Source of the DNA: Luscinia megarhynchos
Lineage: Eukaryota; Chordata; Aves; Passeriformes; Turdidae
Reading direction: 5' to 3'
Assembly (NCBI GenBank): GCA_034336665.1
Contig: CM067568.1
Coordinates: forward strand, 12,128,483-12,192,482
DNA length: 64,000 nucleotides
The translations under genes and the position numbers were made by a program. Under the pieces are notes generated by a model. The model saw only the letters and a list, made by a program, of their open reading frames with translations, ran no database searches and was not told the origin of the DNA. This document shows, in pieces, positions 40,425 to 51,714 of this stretch (its first letter is position 1; every line of letters begins with the position of its first letter).

Positions 40425-42510
40425 AATTTTCCTAACAGCTTTTCAATACCATTTCATTTTTCAATATCTTTCTGTGATGAGTTTCACAATTTCACAGTTT
40501 AATTACATGTTACATTAAAAAAAAAAAAGTGTTAACCTGGGTTTGTTTAAAATTTGCAGCTGAAAATTCCATGGGATACTTGTCACTTCCTTATTTAGTG
40601 ATAGTTTCCAATTCCCCTCTGCATATCATTCATATTTTCATGTGTCTGTGGTACTCCCTCTGAGCCATTCCATGCAAGCTAGTCCATTTAATTTTTTTCA
40701 AATGGAAATAATTTTTGATCTCTGATAATCCTTCTTGCATCATGTTTAGTTCTGCTGTATCCTTCTTGAGATGGAGTGACCACAATTACATGAATGCCAT
40801 GGATTTCTTTAATAGCAATAAGGTTTTCTCTACTAAGTTCTTAATGCTTTCCAAATAATTCCTAATGTTCTAGTTGTCTTTTTAGCTGCTGCTAAGTAGA
40901 GCTGACATTTTCATAGAAATACCACGGCAAAGATGTGTAATGACTTCAAGATCTATTTCTTGACAGGTTATAGGTAAATTAAGATCCATCACAGGGTAGA
41001 CATAATAAGGATCTTTTTTTTTTCTCTTTGTATCTACTGTTTGCATCACTTTGAATTTATCAAATTAAATTTTATCGAGAAGTTTATCAAGCAATCAATT
41101 AATATTGTGAGATACTTATGCAATTCTTTCCTCTCAATTATTAATTTCTCTCCCTGTCTTTTTTTGGTTTTGTGTTTTTGTTTTTGCTTAGTTTTTTGTG
41201 TGTTTGTAGTTTTCTTTTGTTGTTGTTACAAGGTTCCACAGTTAACTCTCGTACATTGGTAAAACTGGCCATTAATTTCTGTCCTTCCCAGTCTCTGAAA
41301 TGTAGATACCTGTATAACTACTCTCCACTGGTTGTTTTCCTCTCTAGAAACACCTTTAAAAACAGAGCCTTTGCCAGAAGGTTGTTAGGAGTTCAGGTGT
41401 AGAGTATATATCAATTTTACGAATTATTCCTAGCAACACATTCATTGACTCTTTCAAAATACTAATAGATTTGTGAGGCTTGACCTGATGTACAAAAATG
41501 TCTGGATTGTTGTCCACTGCATCTTATTTACCTGCTTGTTTTCCTGTTCTACTCTTTATTATATTTCCATCAACATGTCTGCTGTAGGAGTCAGATTTAC
41601 TGCTCTTTAGCTCCCTAGAATCTCCTGGAACTTTTTATGGAGAATTTACTCCACCTTTGTTGCCTTCCATTTCTTTGTTTGTCTGGTCTGATTTATGCTA
41701 ATGTCCAAAATATGTGAAATTCATACTTGTATTACTTTAGACCTCTTGGGTGAATTCTGCCTGTTCAGGACAATTTGCTATTGCTCATTTCATGATTTTT
41801 CCCATTTTTCCCTTTGATTGGCTCTTCAGTATCAGACAAATCCTCTGATGCATCCCTCATAAGAAAGGCTCCCCAGGGGAAACTTCTCCAGCTCCTTCCT
41901 TTTGTATTTTGGAACAAATAACTGCTTTCAGTCTCTTGCCCCAGCCTAATATTTCTTAACTTTTGCTTAGGTCTTGAAGATTTCGTAAAGGTCTTGAAGG
42001 ATAATTTAAATAATTTTGCTTGAGAGGAATCTGAAATAATTCTATTAACAATTCTTGTAGTTTGCCTGCATTATTTCCTATTTTGATGTGTTTGACCATC
42101 CCAGAAATTTCTGTAGATATTAGACTTTAATGAATCTCCATTTTCCCTTAAACCTCCATGATGATCCTGTCTAATTGAATAGATTTTCTGAAAGCCTTAA
42201 AACTATTGTCCTTTTCACTTCTCCTTTTAACAAACTTCCTCACTTTTACAGAGCTTTCCTTTCTGAAATGAATAACTGCTGCAATAGAATTTTTGTTTTG
42301 AGGTTTTGCTGTTCCCTTTCGTCAGAAAAACTTTCACAGCCTTCTAGGCAACACATAGGAGGCTGGACTAAAGTAGGTTCAGTCTCACAATCTATTAAAA
42401 ATATTCATAGTGATCTGATCCCCTCTGGAATATGCCATGACTTCTGGAGTATCTACCAACTCTTGATTCTCAATCTCCACTGTGTTGCAAGTTCTTTACA
42501 TCCATAAAAA
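40425..42510 (-). mobile_element. ancient degraded CR1-clade LINE, about 2.1 kb
   Basis: The plus strand follows, block by block, the antisense of an old CR1-type LINE that I know from turtle and crocodile sequence. Blocks in order include TTTCTGTGATGAGTTTCACA near 40468, CACTTCCTTATTTA near 40584, TCTTGAGATGGAGTGACCAC near 40763, ATGCCATGGATTTCTTTA near 40794, ATGACTTCAAGATCTATTTC near 40939, CATCACTTTGAATTTATCAA near 41045, TTGTGAGATACTTATGCAAT near 41106, AGAGCCTTTG near 41364, ACCTCTTGGGTGAATTCTGC near 41741 and CCTTTCTGAAATGAATAACT near 42258. The order is preserved over 2 kb. The 3' end of the element is at the low coordinate, and reverse-transcriptase-region remnants occupy roughly 41000-42000. 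The 5' part is missing. It is riddled with stops and indels, so it is an inert relic. A T-rich insertion (about 41160-41225) interrupts it. The exact family name is uncertain. Confidence 0.75.
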
Positions 42511-44329
42511 TGAATGCATGACAGGAGCAATTCATTTGACAATAGTTAAGGCTCACTTTTAGTGTGTAAAATGAGAATGTCAGGTGGCAGGCAGCACAGA
42601 AAGCCCAAAATTTATTAAAAGTTTATTTAATATGCCTAGAAATGTGTTACATCAATAAAAAAGGCCTAAGTGACTGGCAGTCTCACTGTTCACTTTACAT
42701 CTTGCACAGAGCCATTGCTGACCACCAGTCTGTACTGGGCTTGTGCAATATTTCTGTTTGTTTTGAAGGGAAAAATATAACCATACTCCCTTATCTAAGA
42801 ATGGCTGTTGGATGAAATTTTGGACTTATCTAGAACCCAATCAAAACTTTATTTTCTTATTTTTTGAATAGAAAAGTTATTTCTCATTTCTCATTCTTTT
42901 TGTACATAAATATGTGTCTTTCTGGAGGGGTAGAATTTTGTGGGTCATGTTCTGGGGTTTTATGGTTTTTCTAAAATAAGGTTTACAAAAGGTTTTACTT
43001 TTTACTTGTATATTTATTCTATCTAAAGATCTAACGTACCAGTTAATTTCTATTTTTAATTGGGCTTATTCTGAGGGCTATTTATTTGATCTTTGCTTTG
43101 CAGATAAAGGAAGAAGGCTAGTATTAAAGATACTATGCTTTATAATTTTCTGTCATACTTTCAGAGAGAAAACAATCTAAATTTGAAAAGGAACACAAAC
43201 ATAGACTGCTGAATTAATGAGAAGTGTTTTGGAAGCCTCTTAAAATATACCTAGAATTTTTGAAGGTTGTGTTTTTATTTTCCAAGGGAGTTTAGCACAT
43301 TTAGGAAGCATAAAAAAGATTTGTGGATACAATTGTAGTTGTTTATATTGTTTTTCCTCTTTCTTGATTTAAAGAAGAAGCAGCTTTGCAAGGCACATGC
43401 AGGCATATAATTCACTGAATTCCCTTCACACACCCCTCTCATCTCCTGTCTTTCCCCATCTGCTATGGATGGGAGAAAAATGGGTGCTTGATAAAAGATG
43501 TCATGAATCTGGAAAGCAAAAGAGGGTTATAGGATGGAGAAAGGATTGATTAATTAATTCAGGAAAGATTGTTAATGTGATCAGGGAAAAGGAATGAGTC
43601 CTGTGAGCAGTAAGGGCAGGCAAAGACAGCATCTGAAGGGTGGATGAGCAAACAGGTATCTGACAAATCCAGGAGTTGGGAGCTGTGTATCTGTCAGGAT
43701 GTAGCTCTCTGTGCCTCTGACACTTTTTAATTTTTTTTCCCAATGTCAAAATGGACATGATTGCACAGAAATGTGCATGATCACACACATATTTGCAGTG
43801 AAATAGGTAAATGGAGTGGAGGACTGTGCTTGCAGAAGGTTTTTCTGTGTTCCCCATTCAAGAGCAGAAGGAACAGTGCTGGTAAGTGCCTGTGTGGTTA
43901 CAGGTACACATTGTGCCTGTCAGTGCTCATGCAAAGCAGCAGGAACTTCTCTGAACTCACTGGTAAACTCTCTTGACAGCTCTGAAATGTTGACAGGCAT
44001 TTTAAATTCTCGGAGAAAAATTAAAAGAGATTGAATGCAAAGTGTTCTTTTAAAGAGTTTTCTAAAAACAAATCCCCGAAATAACCTACAAGTATCATAT
44101 TTTTATTTTTGCCCCCACTTAATATGACACTTCTTAATTTCCTGTTGGCAAGCCAGTTGTAATCTTTAGCTGGCAACTAATTTGGTCATAAAATAGTGAC
44201 CCAGATTTTTCTGGATAATTAACAAGTTGGGCAAATCAGCAGAAGCAGGTGTAGTATATTTTCAGTACCAGTGGAGAAAAGCAGTTAGCTGGTGTTTTAA
44301 TTCTCATTTCCAGTAATGAACTATATAAC
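42511..44329. other. non-coding DNA, no named element
   Basis: No gene or repeat is recognisable. The 118-codon minus-strand frame at 43501-43857 has no identifiable domain and overlaps plus-strand frames. Some of the first few hundred bases could be further 5' remnants of the LINE just upstream, but I could not align them. Confidence 0.5.
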
Positions 44330-45420
44330 ATTCTGGCTGGCTAATGCAATTAGCATTGTCTCCTCCTCCCCTTACTTCCTCAACTAAAAAAATAAAAAAA
44401 GGAAAGTCAGACAAGGAATTTATTAAAGGCCAAGAATTACTGACCCTTTTTGCAGTCTTCTTACAATCACACTATTAACCTTCTGGGTTGAGCCTCGTGT
44501 AGAACAGCAATAAAAAATTTATACAAATATGTACCACGTTACAAGCTGAGACAGAAAACAATGTCTCCATTCTTCAAGCAATTAATTATTGTGATTAATG
44601 TATTCCCCCTTCTCTAAGCACAATTCTGCCAGACAGAGTCAGCCCATTGACATATTGTGGAATTATAATGCATATCTAATTAAAGGTGACCTGAAAAGGC
44701 AGGGTGTTTAGCCTTCCCTGTCAGGACCAAGAAACTGTTAATCAGAAAGTGCTTGCTTTCCACACCCCCCCACCCCTCCCTTTTTTTATTTTTGTGCTAA
44801 TTTCAAATCTTCTCCCTGCATCAGTGAGCAGATGAGATCTTCAGCCAGCTTTCATCTTTCAGAAAAATGAATAGTGCAGAAAGAACATTATCAAATGAGC
44901 TGTTGAAGAAGTCAGTGAATATGTCATTGAGTGTGACTGCTTCCAGAATGAATTTAGATTTATCTCTGTTATCTCCCCTCTCCCAGCTCACTCTCCACAC
45001 TCTGCTTGCACTCAGTCCACACGTCAAGCAGGGAGGGTCATAATGAATCATAAGGGACAGTTACTTGTAGAGTGGTGACAGGTCCAATTGTGATACAACT
45101 TGTTCTGGAATTAAGTTTGTTAACATTATAAATTGTCTCATTTGACCAGAGGTTTAAACACCTAGAAGCTTTTATGCATGCAATTTCTTAAAGTATTTCT
45201 TTTCCATTAGGCAGCTGCTGCTTTACAGTATTCCACAAATGAAATTGTTTTGTCACATCAATAGCTGCACAAAACAACTGTGACAACAAGAAGACTGTTT
45301 TTGCCCCTATCTTGCTAACAAATATCATTCAAATCAATAAACTCTGGCAACTGGATAACACCAAGAGAAGATATTATTTAAACTCAATTTTTAAACACAT
45401 TTCCAAATCCATATGCTGAT
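44330..45420. promoter_or_regulatory. candidate conserved non-coding element rich in homeodomain motifs
   Basis: The block contains TTAATTA at 44582-44588, a nearby GATTAATG at 44593-44600, and an octamer-like ATGCATAT at 44668-44675. TAATTA at 44677-44682 and the palindrome AGGTGACCT at 44684-44692 follow within 20 bp. A GCAATTAGC-type word lies near 44346 and ATGCATGC near 45175. A C-rich run at 44765-44780 could form a G-quadruplex on the minus strand. The texture is that of developmental enhancers in vertebrate gene deserts: unique sequence, many ATTA words and few simple repeats. Conservation was not measured. Confidence 0.4.
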
Positions 45421-45966
45421 TCAAACCAAGGAATTTTCATTCTGTCCTGTTTGATTTCTGTAGAAATAATCCACTGAGTTAACAACATCTTAAGTCGAAA
45501 ACCAATAAATATTTTAGCTTTTCACTGCCAGTATTTTTTTTCTATGTGTGATGCAAAGTTGTTGTCATAAGGTTTGGGGTTTTTTTTATTTTTATTTTTG
45601 CATGTGATAGGAAATGGTATGATTAAATTGCAATGTTCCACCCACAGGGAAAAAGACACTAATATTTTTCTTCAATTGTCAGTATTGCCATGTAACAGAA
45701 TGTGATATCAAAAAACCTGCAAAGTCAGCACACCTTCTGAAGCATTTGTTGTATTCTGTAAACCCTTTGGGGTATTTGACTAGTTACTTCACAGTTGTGA
45801 TCACGCTTCACAAGTCTAATCTTACACAACAAATATATCTTAGATGCTTTTCAGTTAAACAAAATTAATAAGCAGTGTCACTGATGCTGAAAAATATCTT
45901 TTACAGTTTATCAAAATCAACAGAATAACTGGTTGGTGCCCCTGATTTTAATTTATTTTTAAATAA
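45421..45966. other. non-coding DNA, no feature recognised
   Basis: AT-rich sequence between the candidate regulatory block and the LTR fragment. No gene or named repeat is seen. Confidence 0.5.
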
Positions 45967-46261
45967 AAGGAGGCAGAGAAATTGGGAGCAAAGTCAAGCC
46001 CAGGAAGAATGGAGAGGTGGAGAGTAGGTGTTTTCAAGATGAGGTTTTGTTGCTCGTTATCATAGTCTAATTTCAATGGTAACAGTTTAAATTAATTTCC
46101 CCTTGTGGAGCCTGCTTTGCCCATGACAGTAACTGGTGATTGATCTCTCCCTGTCTCCATCTCAATCCATGAGCCTTCCATTATATTTTCCCTGCCCTGT
46201 CCAGCTGAGTAGGGGGAGTGATAAAATGGCTTTGGTGAGGACCTGACACCTCGCCAGGGTA
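45967..46261 (+). mobile_element. avian ERV LTR fragment, copy B
   Basis: This is the opposite-strand counterpart of the fragment at 22468-22706. It shares the exact 16-mer CTGCCCTGTCCAGCTG (46192-46207) and the surrounding order of blocks. Those are GGAGGCAGAGAAATTGGGAG near 45970, GGTGTTTTCAAGATGAGG near 46027, TTGATCTCTCCCTGTC near 46140, TCAATCCATGAGCCTT near 46162 and GGCTTTGGTGAGGACCTG near 46228. In the usual LTR sense its 3' end is near 46261; the terminal CA-ending stretch is eroded. No retroviral coding sequence adjoins it. Confidence 0.75.
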
Positions 46262-47185
46262 TCTGCATGAAAAGACTTAGTGACAAAAATTCAAATTTTT
46301 TAAGCTTTGAATTTTTTGTTTTGTTATAATGTCTGGATCTCAATGCTTACATAATGGTGTTATTGATTAAAGGGTTGCAGGCATATAAAAAAGAAAATGA
46401 AAATTAAATGCTAAACAGTGAATTGAAGAAAGGTAGAAATTAAAACCCATCTTAAAGCCAGAAGCTTTGGTCCTGAAATCTATCATGGTGATGGGAAAAA
46501 TAGAAAGAAGCTACTACAATTTGAAAATATTACCATTTTGTTCATTTAAAATTAAGATGTATTTACAGTTCTCTATATTTTTAACCATATTTTTAAAGGC
46601 TGTAGTTGCAAAAATTATTTACAAGCTCTGAACAAGGAAGACATTAAGTATTTGTTTAGTAAGTGTTATTTTGCAGAAGCGAAACTGAGGCTTGGATCAA
46701 AAAAACAATTTTATAAAAGACTTGGGAAATCCATGTCAGAATTGAGAGCTGAAATTCTTCCTCAGCTGTGTCCATTGCCTTCATTAAAAGTGATCTTTTC
46801 CTTTCTGTCCTTCTCCATGCTTCTAAGACTGTGAATAACTCAGAAACACAACAAAATTAACTAGTAAGTTACCTATATTGAACATTATTTGTCACAAAAT
46901 CTCCAGTCATATAGAGATATGTATGCATGTGTGCATTTAGATATTTTTAATGCATATATATATACACATATATTGACCAGGCATTTCTGCCTGGTTTTTT
47001 GCTGTCTCTCTATTTATCTGAGACACATTACAAATATTATTTTCCTTACAGGTTTTGATAATCTCTATATTTCTGTGTTTCAATAGCCTTTCTCCCCATA
47101 ATAAGTTTAAATATGTTTGAGGGGTTAAGTTTCTGAAGTATAAAGCAGAATACAGCCCTTAAGTATTCACTGAGTTTAAATGCAA
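46262..47185. other. non-coding DNA with a TA-rich microsatellite
   Basis: An imperfect (TA)n/(CA)n run lies at 46952-46974. No gene or named repeat is seen otherwise. Confidence 0.5.
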
Positions 47186-47248
47186 GTAAGGTTCCTTTTA
47201 ATTTCAGTGGGATTTTTGATTAAGTACTAAAGAGTTTAGGATTCCATT
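47186..47248. repeat. possible ancient sauropsid interspersed-repeat fragment
   Basis: The order of AATTTCAGTGGGATTTTTG, TAAGTACT and a diverged TTTAGGATTC resembles an old dispersed repeat, common in turtles and crocodiles, that reads roughly as cattgacttcagtggga, ttttgcctgagtaagga, ctgcaggat. Family name and orientation are uncertain. Confidence 0.4.
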
Positions 47249-48261
47249 GTCTCAACCTCAGAAAATGTTGAATAAGAAGAATTACATTAGAAATAAAGCT
47301 TGCAGGTAGCAAACTATCACAAGCATTGATAAATCACAGAACTGGAGTGAAGCATTTGAGTAGGTCAGAGGATACCCAAATAGCATCAGGTGAGACTGTA
47401 ATTGTTTTGTTGGTCTTCTGGTACAAATGATAAATTTTACACAAATAATTTTGCCCTGAAGTGTCACAGAACATCAAAATTTACCACTGAAGGGATGGTT
47501 ACATTTTTTTGCTTGTAAAATATCTTTCTTGCATAATTATTGATATATAAAAAATAAAAATATTTCCAAGCTGAGTTATACCCCTGCTAAAGTAAAAAAT
47601 GCAAGGTTTATTTAAGTCTTGGAGAATTCTATTGCATAAGCACCAGAAGTTATAAAAAAAGAAGAGATTTAAAAAAAAGTAATTTTCCTTGTGTGATGGA
47701 GAATCTTTAAAATACTAATATAAGCACAAGGAAATGCTGATATTTTGCATTGTGTTAAAAAACTGCTACAGGGCAAATAAATATGAGACAAATTCTTGGT
47801 GTGTGCACTGAAAACCTTTTATCCAAACTCTGTTTGTGCTGTGCAGGAACTTGTTCCCCAAATGATGGACCTGTGCAGGTCAATGGGTGATTTCATGGAA
47901 CATGAAACATGTACAGCTTGGGCTGTGTAACGCTGATTAAGTCTGGGTTGGACTCTCATTTCTTCCTGCAGTGTGCATTACTTTCATCTGTCATCACATA
48001 CCTTAAATCAGCACGGAATTAAAGCAGCAAAGTTCCTTAGGCTAAGACCAAGCCTTCCCAGTGCTTTGAGCCTAGGAATCATCCCTTTGAATGCTGCGTG
48101 CCAGTGGATAGCTCAGCTCAGACACAGGGCAGGGGCTGATCAGAGCTTGCAAGGCTCTCAGCTCTGAGTCAGGTCCTCTGTTCTGGCAGCACAAGCTGGG
48201 AAAAGAGGAGTGGGGCTTGGTCTCGCTGGTGTGCACAGATATCCCAGTAATTCCATCTAAT
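47249..48261. other. non-coding DNA, no feature recognised
   Basis: The segment at 48020-48230 is GC-richer than its surroundings but holds few CpG and no coding-like frame. Nothing nameable is seen. Confidence 0.5.
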
Positions 48262-48320
48262 TTAGAGAAGTCACTCCAGATTTACACCAGTGCTACTGAA
48301 AATCAAAATCTGGCCCATTG
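48262..48320. repeat. possible ancient sauropsid interspersed-repeat fragment
   Basis: TCACTCCAGATTTACACCAG, then TGCTACTGAAAATCAAAATC and TGGCCC, follows a widely dispersed sauropsid repeat with the words ctccagatttacac, tgtaactgagatcagaatctggccc. About 60 bp remain. It may be the same old family as the fragment at 47186-47248. Confidence 0.45.
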
Positions 48321-48539
48321 TCTTAGCAAAATACACCAAGTCAATATCAGTTCATTACAGAGAGGAAGAGAGAAAGGGAATGGGAGAGAAAACAAGGATT
48401 TCGTTAGCAATGCATTCTGTAGTATAAAAGATAAAAAGGAATATCCAATTAACACACCACTATAATTGCTTGCAGACATTCTTTTTTATTTAAAGATGAA
48501 ATAGCTAAGAGTTCTCATCAAAACTGGGGTCACAGCCTA

Positions 48540-49060
48540 CATATTAAATGAAAGAAATTGATTGGGCTTTATTACACCCTGACTACTGCAAATGTGCCTC
48601 AATCACTGATTGCTATAAATTTATTCTTATAAACTACTAATTGCCCAAGTCATAATGGTAACAATGGTATAATGAAATTATCTTGATCAAGCTGATGCAC
48701 AAATTTTGCTTGACAACATGAGCAGTGTGAGAAAAAAGGAAAGAAGACATGCATACAAATACATAATGTTTCATTAAAATTAAAACCAATGTTAAAACAA
48801 CTGTTCTCTGAAGTATACAAAGTTCTGTATTAGAAGAGCTTCCTTTAGAAAAATCATTTAAGAAGACAGGCATTTACATTTATAATAAAATGATCTTGCA
48901 TTTTTTATTTGTCTTGAAAATTAATGACTTACTTAATCACATTTGATCAAAGGAGATAAGTTGATGTAGTCATGTGTTTCTGATTGCATTAAGCCTGATC
49001 CAGAGTGGCATGATGGATATTTAATAGTCTTGCTGTCCCTCTATATCTTGTCACCATTTC
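48540..49060. promoter_or_regulatory. candidate regulatory segment with adjacent TCF/LEF and GATA words
   Basis: ATCAAAGG at 48946-48953 is a full TCF/LEF consensus and abuts AGATAAG at 48954-48960, a full GATA consensus. The surrounding sequence is unique-looking, ATTA-rich and free of simple repeats. Either motif alone occurs often by chance; the direct abutment is the reason for listing it. Confidence 0.25.
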
Positions 49061-49774
49061 TTGATATGCATGGATACTGTAGAGTACACCACAGCACAAA
49101 ACTGTACTTTTAATAGAACAGACTAGGAAAAAAGAAATTCTCTTGGAACTTAAATAATGGAGCTTTTAGAAGTAGGTTATCCACCATCAAAATAAATTTC
49201 TTTAACAGACAAACATCTCAGGTAACTCTATATATTGACATATAGCTTGAAGTATTTTCTCCTTTTAAAAGTGCATTTTGCTTCTGTGCTGCCTCTACTA
49301 AAAGATATTGCAATAATAGGTTTCAAGGACTAGACAGAGTGAAAGTATGTAGAAACAAAGATAGCCATCCAGAAAATGTAGGAAATTTCTAGAAGCTGGA
49401 GTGCAGAGCATTGTGTAAAATGCATAAATTGGTGCTATTTATATTGTGCTAATAGCTGTTTCTACAAGTGTCAGCTGAGCCATTCATAGGGAATATTGGT
49501 ATGTATGAGAAATTATTTCTGAGTAGTTCAAATGTAGTTCCAACTCTTTCCAAATTAATCTCACCAAAAATTTTATTTAAATTGATGCCTAATTCTTTCT
49601 CACCAGAGTATTTCCTCAGTATGAAACTGTCCTTTTATTCATGAGCATGTCTTGCTTTCCTCTCTCAAAGCAGAGGTCCAAACTTTTATACAGGGGTCCA
49701 GTATTTTCATTCTTCAGAATGAATTGCTCCTAAAATTGCTGTAGTCGAGGTGATCCTATAGGAATGTAAAAAAT
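49061..49774. other. non-coding DNA, no feature recognised
   Basis: AT-rich sequence with no gene or named repeat. Confidence 0.5.
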
Positions 49775-49815
49775 TCAGAGACAACCAAGCTGGAAGGGCT
49801 TCAGGAGCCCCTTCA
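49775..49815 (-). mobile_element. possible CR1 tail remnant
   Basis: AGAGACAACCAAGCTGGAAG followed by GGCTTCAGGAG resembles the antisense CR1 tail (agaatcaaccaggttggaag, ggacct). It is short and diverged. Confidence 0.35.
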
Positions 49816-50466
49816 GCTTAGCTGGCAATGCCCACCCCACTTGGGCTGGGGATTTGCTAGGCTGCCCCACATTTTAATTTTCCAATTCCTGCAGTCTCTG
49901 TTCGTCCTGCTGCCAGAAAGCTTTTCACCAGTGGCTAATCTAAATCCTTTTTGCTGCAGTTTATACTTAGTGACACTTGTTTCGTGTGTAAGGACCATGG
50001 AAAATGGTTTTATCCCTCCAGTCTATGCAATATTTTTAGATATGGGAAGTTTTGACTCTGCCTCTTCCCTCCTACATACTCCACTCTTCCCACTTCCTTA
50101 CTATTGGTCTTTAAGCCCTAACATGATAAGGGCTGTTTTGAAAAGAAATATATCTATATTTGGGGAAATTATTATTAGGGCAGAAATATCAAAAATCTTC
50201 AAACTGCCAGGAATAAATTGTCTCCAGGAGAGCACACCTACAGCACCTAGTAGGTCAGGGGTAGGGGAGTAACCCAGGCACAGACATTTCTCATCCCTAT
50301 ATTATGAATATATTCACATTCATGGGACCTCTTCTATTCCAATTAAGTGTGTGGTAGGAAGCAATAAGATTTTTGTGAGACGTATTTGTGTGTTTAATGA
50401 AGTATTTGGATTCTGCTCTGGTGTTAGTAGAGTTGCAGACAGGGTTTGTTAGGTATAGATTGCTAT

Positions 50467-50502
50467 ATTATTATTATTATTATTCAGTGCTTTATTATTA
50501 TT
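50467..50502 (+). repeat. (TTA)n microsatellite
   Basis: Six consecutive ATT units at 50467-50484, then a further short TTA run after GCAG-like interruption. Confidence 0.85.
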
Positions 50503-50610
50503 TAGTATTAAATTTAGTTAGCATTTTCTTTAACACTGCTAAATTCTCTGAAAGAAAAAAAAACACCCAAGCAAACAATATTTTTCACACCTAGAAGCAT
50601 TTATTTTTTA

Positions 50611-50614
<4 letters not shown>

Positions 50615-50643
<29 letters not shown>
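50615..50643 (+). repeat. poly(T) tract, 29 T
   Basis: This is an uninterrupted run of 29 T. I looked for a retrocopy ending here on the minus strand and saw neither a polyadenylation signal nor a flanking duplication. Confidence 0.9.
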
Positions 50644-50645
<2 letters not shown>

Positions 50646-51714
50646 CTCCATTGAATTTTTCCTTATGTTATTGATTTTAGTTGCTGTTTTTGGGTGGATT
50701 TGTCCTATGACTAGCTAGCTTTTGAAAAGACCTGTGTTTCTACGAGTGGGCATGTTTATGGATTCAGACTACAGATGAAAGAGAAACTGGCCTGGACAGG
50801 ACAAAAAATAACAAATCCCAAAAAATGTGTCAGAGAACAAGAAATAGTGTAACAATATTTAAAAGAGAATGGTGGAGATTTTAATCTATTATCTAAGGTG
50901 AGGGAGCTCCTTAATATTATTAATGTAGTCAGCAAATGGTACCTGGAATGCTATTTTGTGCAATACCCCTATTATTTCTGAAATTTGTACAACAAGAATG
51001 CATAAGTTGAGTTTTCAAAATGGCCTGTTCACCTAATGCTGTAACACTTGTTATCTGTCTTACTCATCCATTCCTCTATCCATCTATCTCTGTATCTATC
51101 AGAAAATGACAATCCTAACTTACTTTAAACTCTCCAAAGGTATATTCTTAAATTTTAATGTTGGAAAAGCTTCATGATGACTGGTACTTTGGCTTAATGT
51201 GGTATCGCTTCTGACAGCTGCCTCTGTAAGAAAAGCAAAGGATGACTGCATTACTGTCACTTTCTGTCACATTCTGGTTGCCAAACTCTTGCAGGGATGA
51301 TGACAGGGAACCAAACAAGAGTGACAAAGGGAGTCAAAGCTGTGATTTTGAATAAGGGAGAGTGGACACTTGAATTCTATTTTGTTCCTGCCGTTCGTTC
51401 TGTTCTACTTGTGGACTTGGTGGCATGGTGCTTGCTCCCATTTTTTAGATTATTTGTTCTTTGAGACTTTCACCTGCTTTTGGCACTCAAAAAAGCCCCA
51501 AAAAATAACTGTTAACAAGCCAAGAGTGGGTCAGAGTACGAACAGAAAAATAGCTGTAATTGTGGAATGTGCTGGAAGGAGAGGGAAACTCATGGGCATG
51601 ATGCCCACTCAAATTGTCTGGAAAGCAGCTTGCACTGGTAGGTGCCATAAAACTATGACCTTATTTTCAAGGCAAAAAAATGTGGATTAGACAAATTAAC
51701 ACCTTAGATTATAT

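Larger units (their letters stand above)
49816..51714. other. non-coding DNA with simple repeats
   Basis: A TTA microsatellite and a poly(T) run are listed separately. An imperfect (ATCT)n lies near 51075-51100. The 143-codon plus-strand frame at 49841-50272 shows no domain and is contradicted by a frame on the other strand. Confidence 0.5.

Noticed and set aside
42175..42507. 110-codon plus-strand frame
   Set aside because: Lies within the antisense of the decayed CR1-clade LINE and has no family resemblance.
43501..43857. 118-codon minus-strand frame
   Set aside because: No domain or splice context, and overlapped by frames on the plus strand.
49841..50272. 143-codon plus-strand frame starting with ATG
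   Set aside because: No recognisable motif and contradicted by an antisense frame. Its start lies just past a possible CR1 remnant, and no splice or promoter context supports it.
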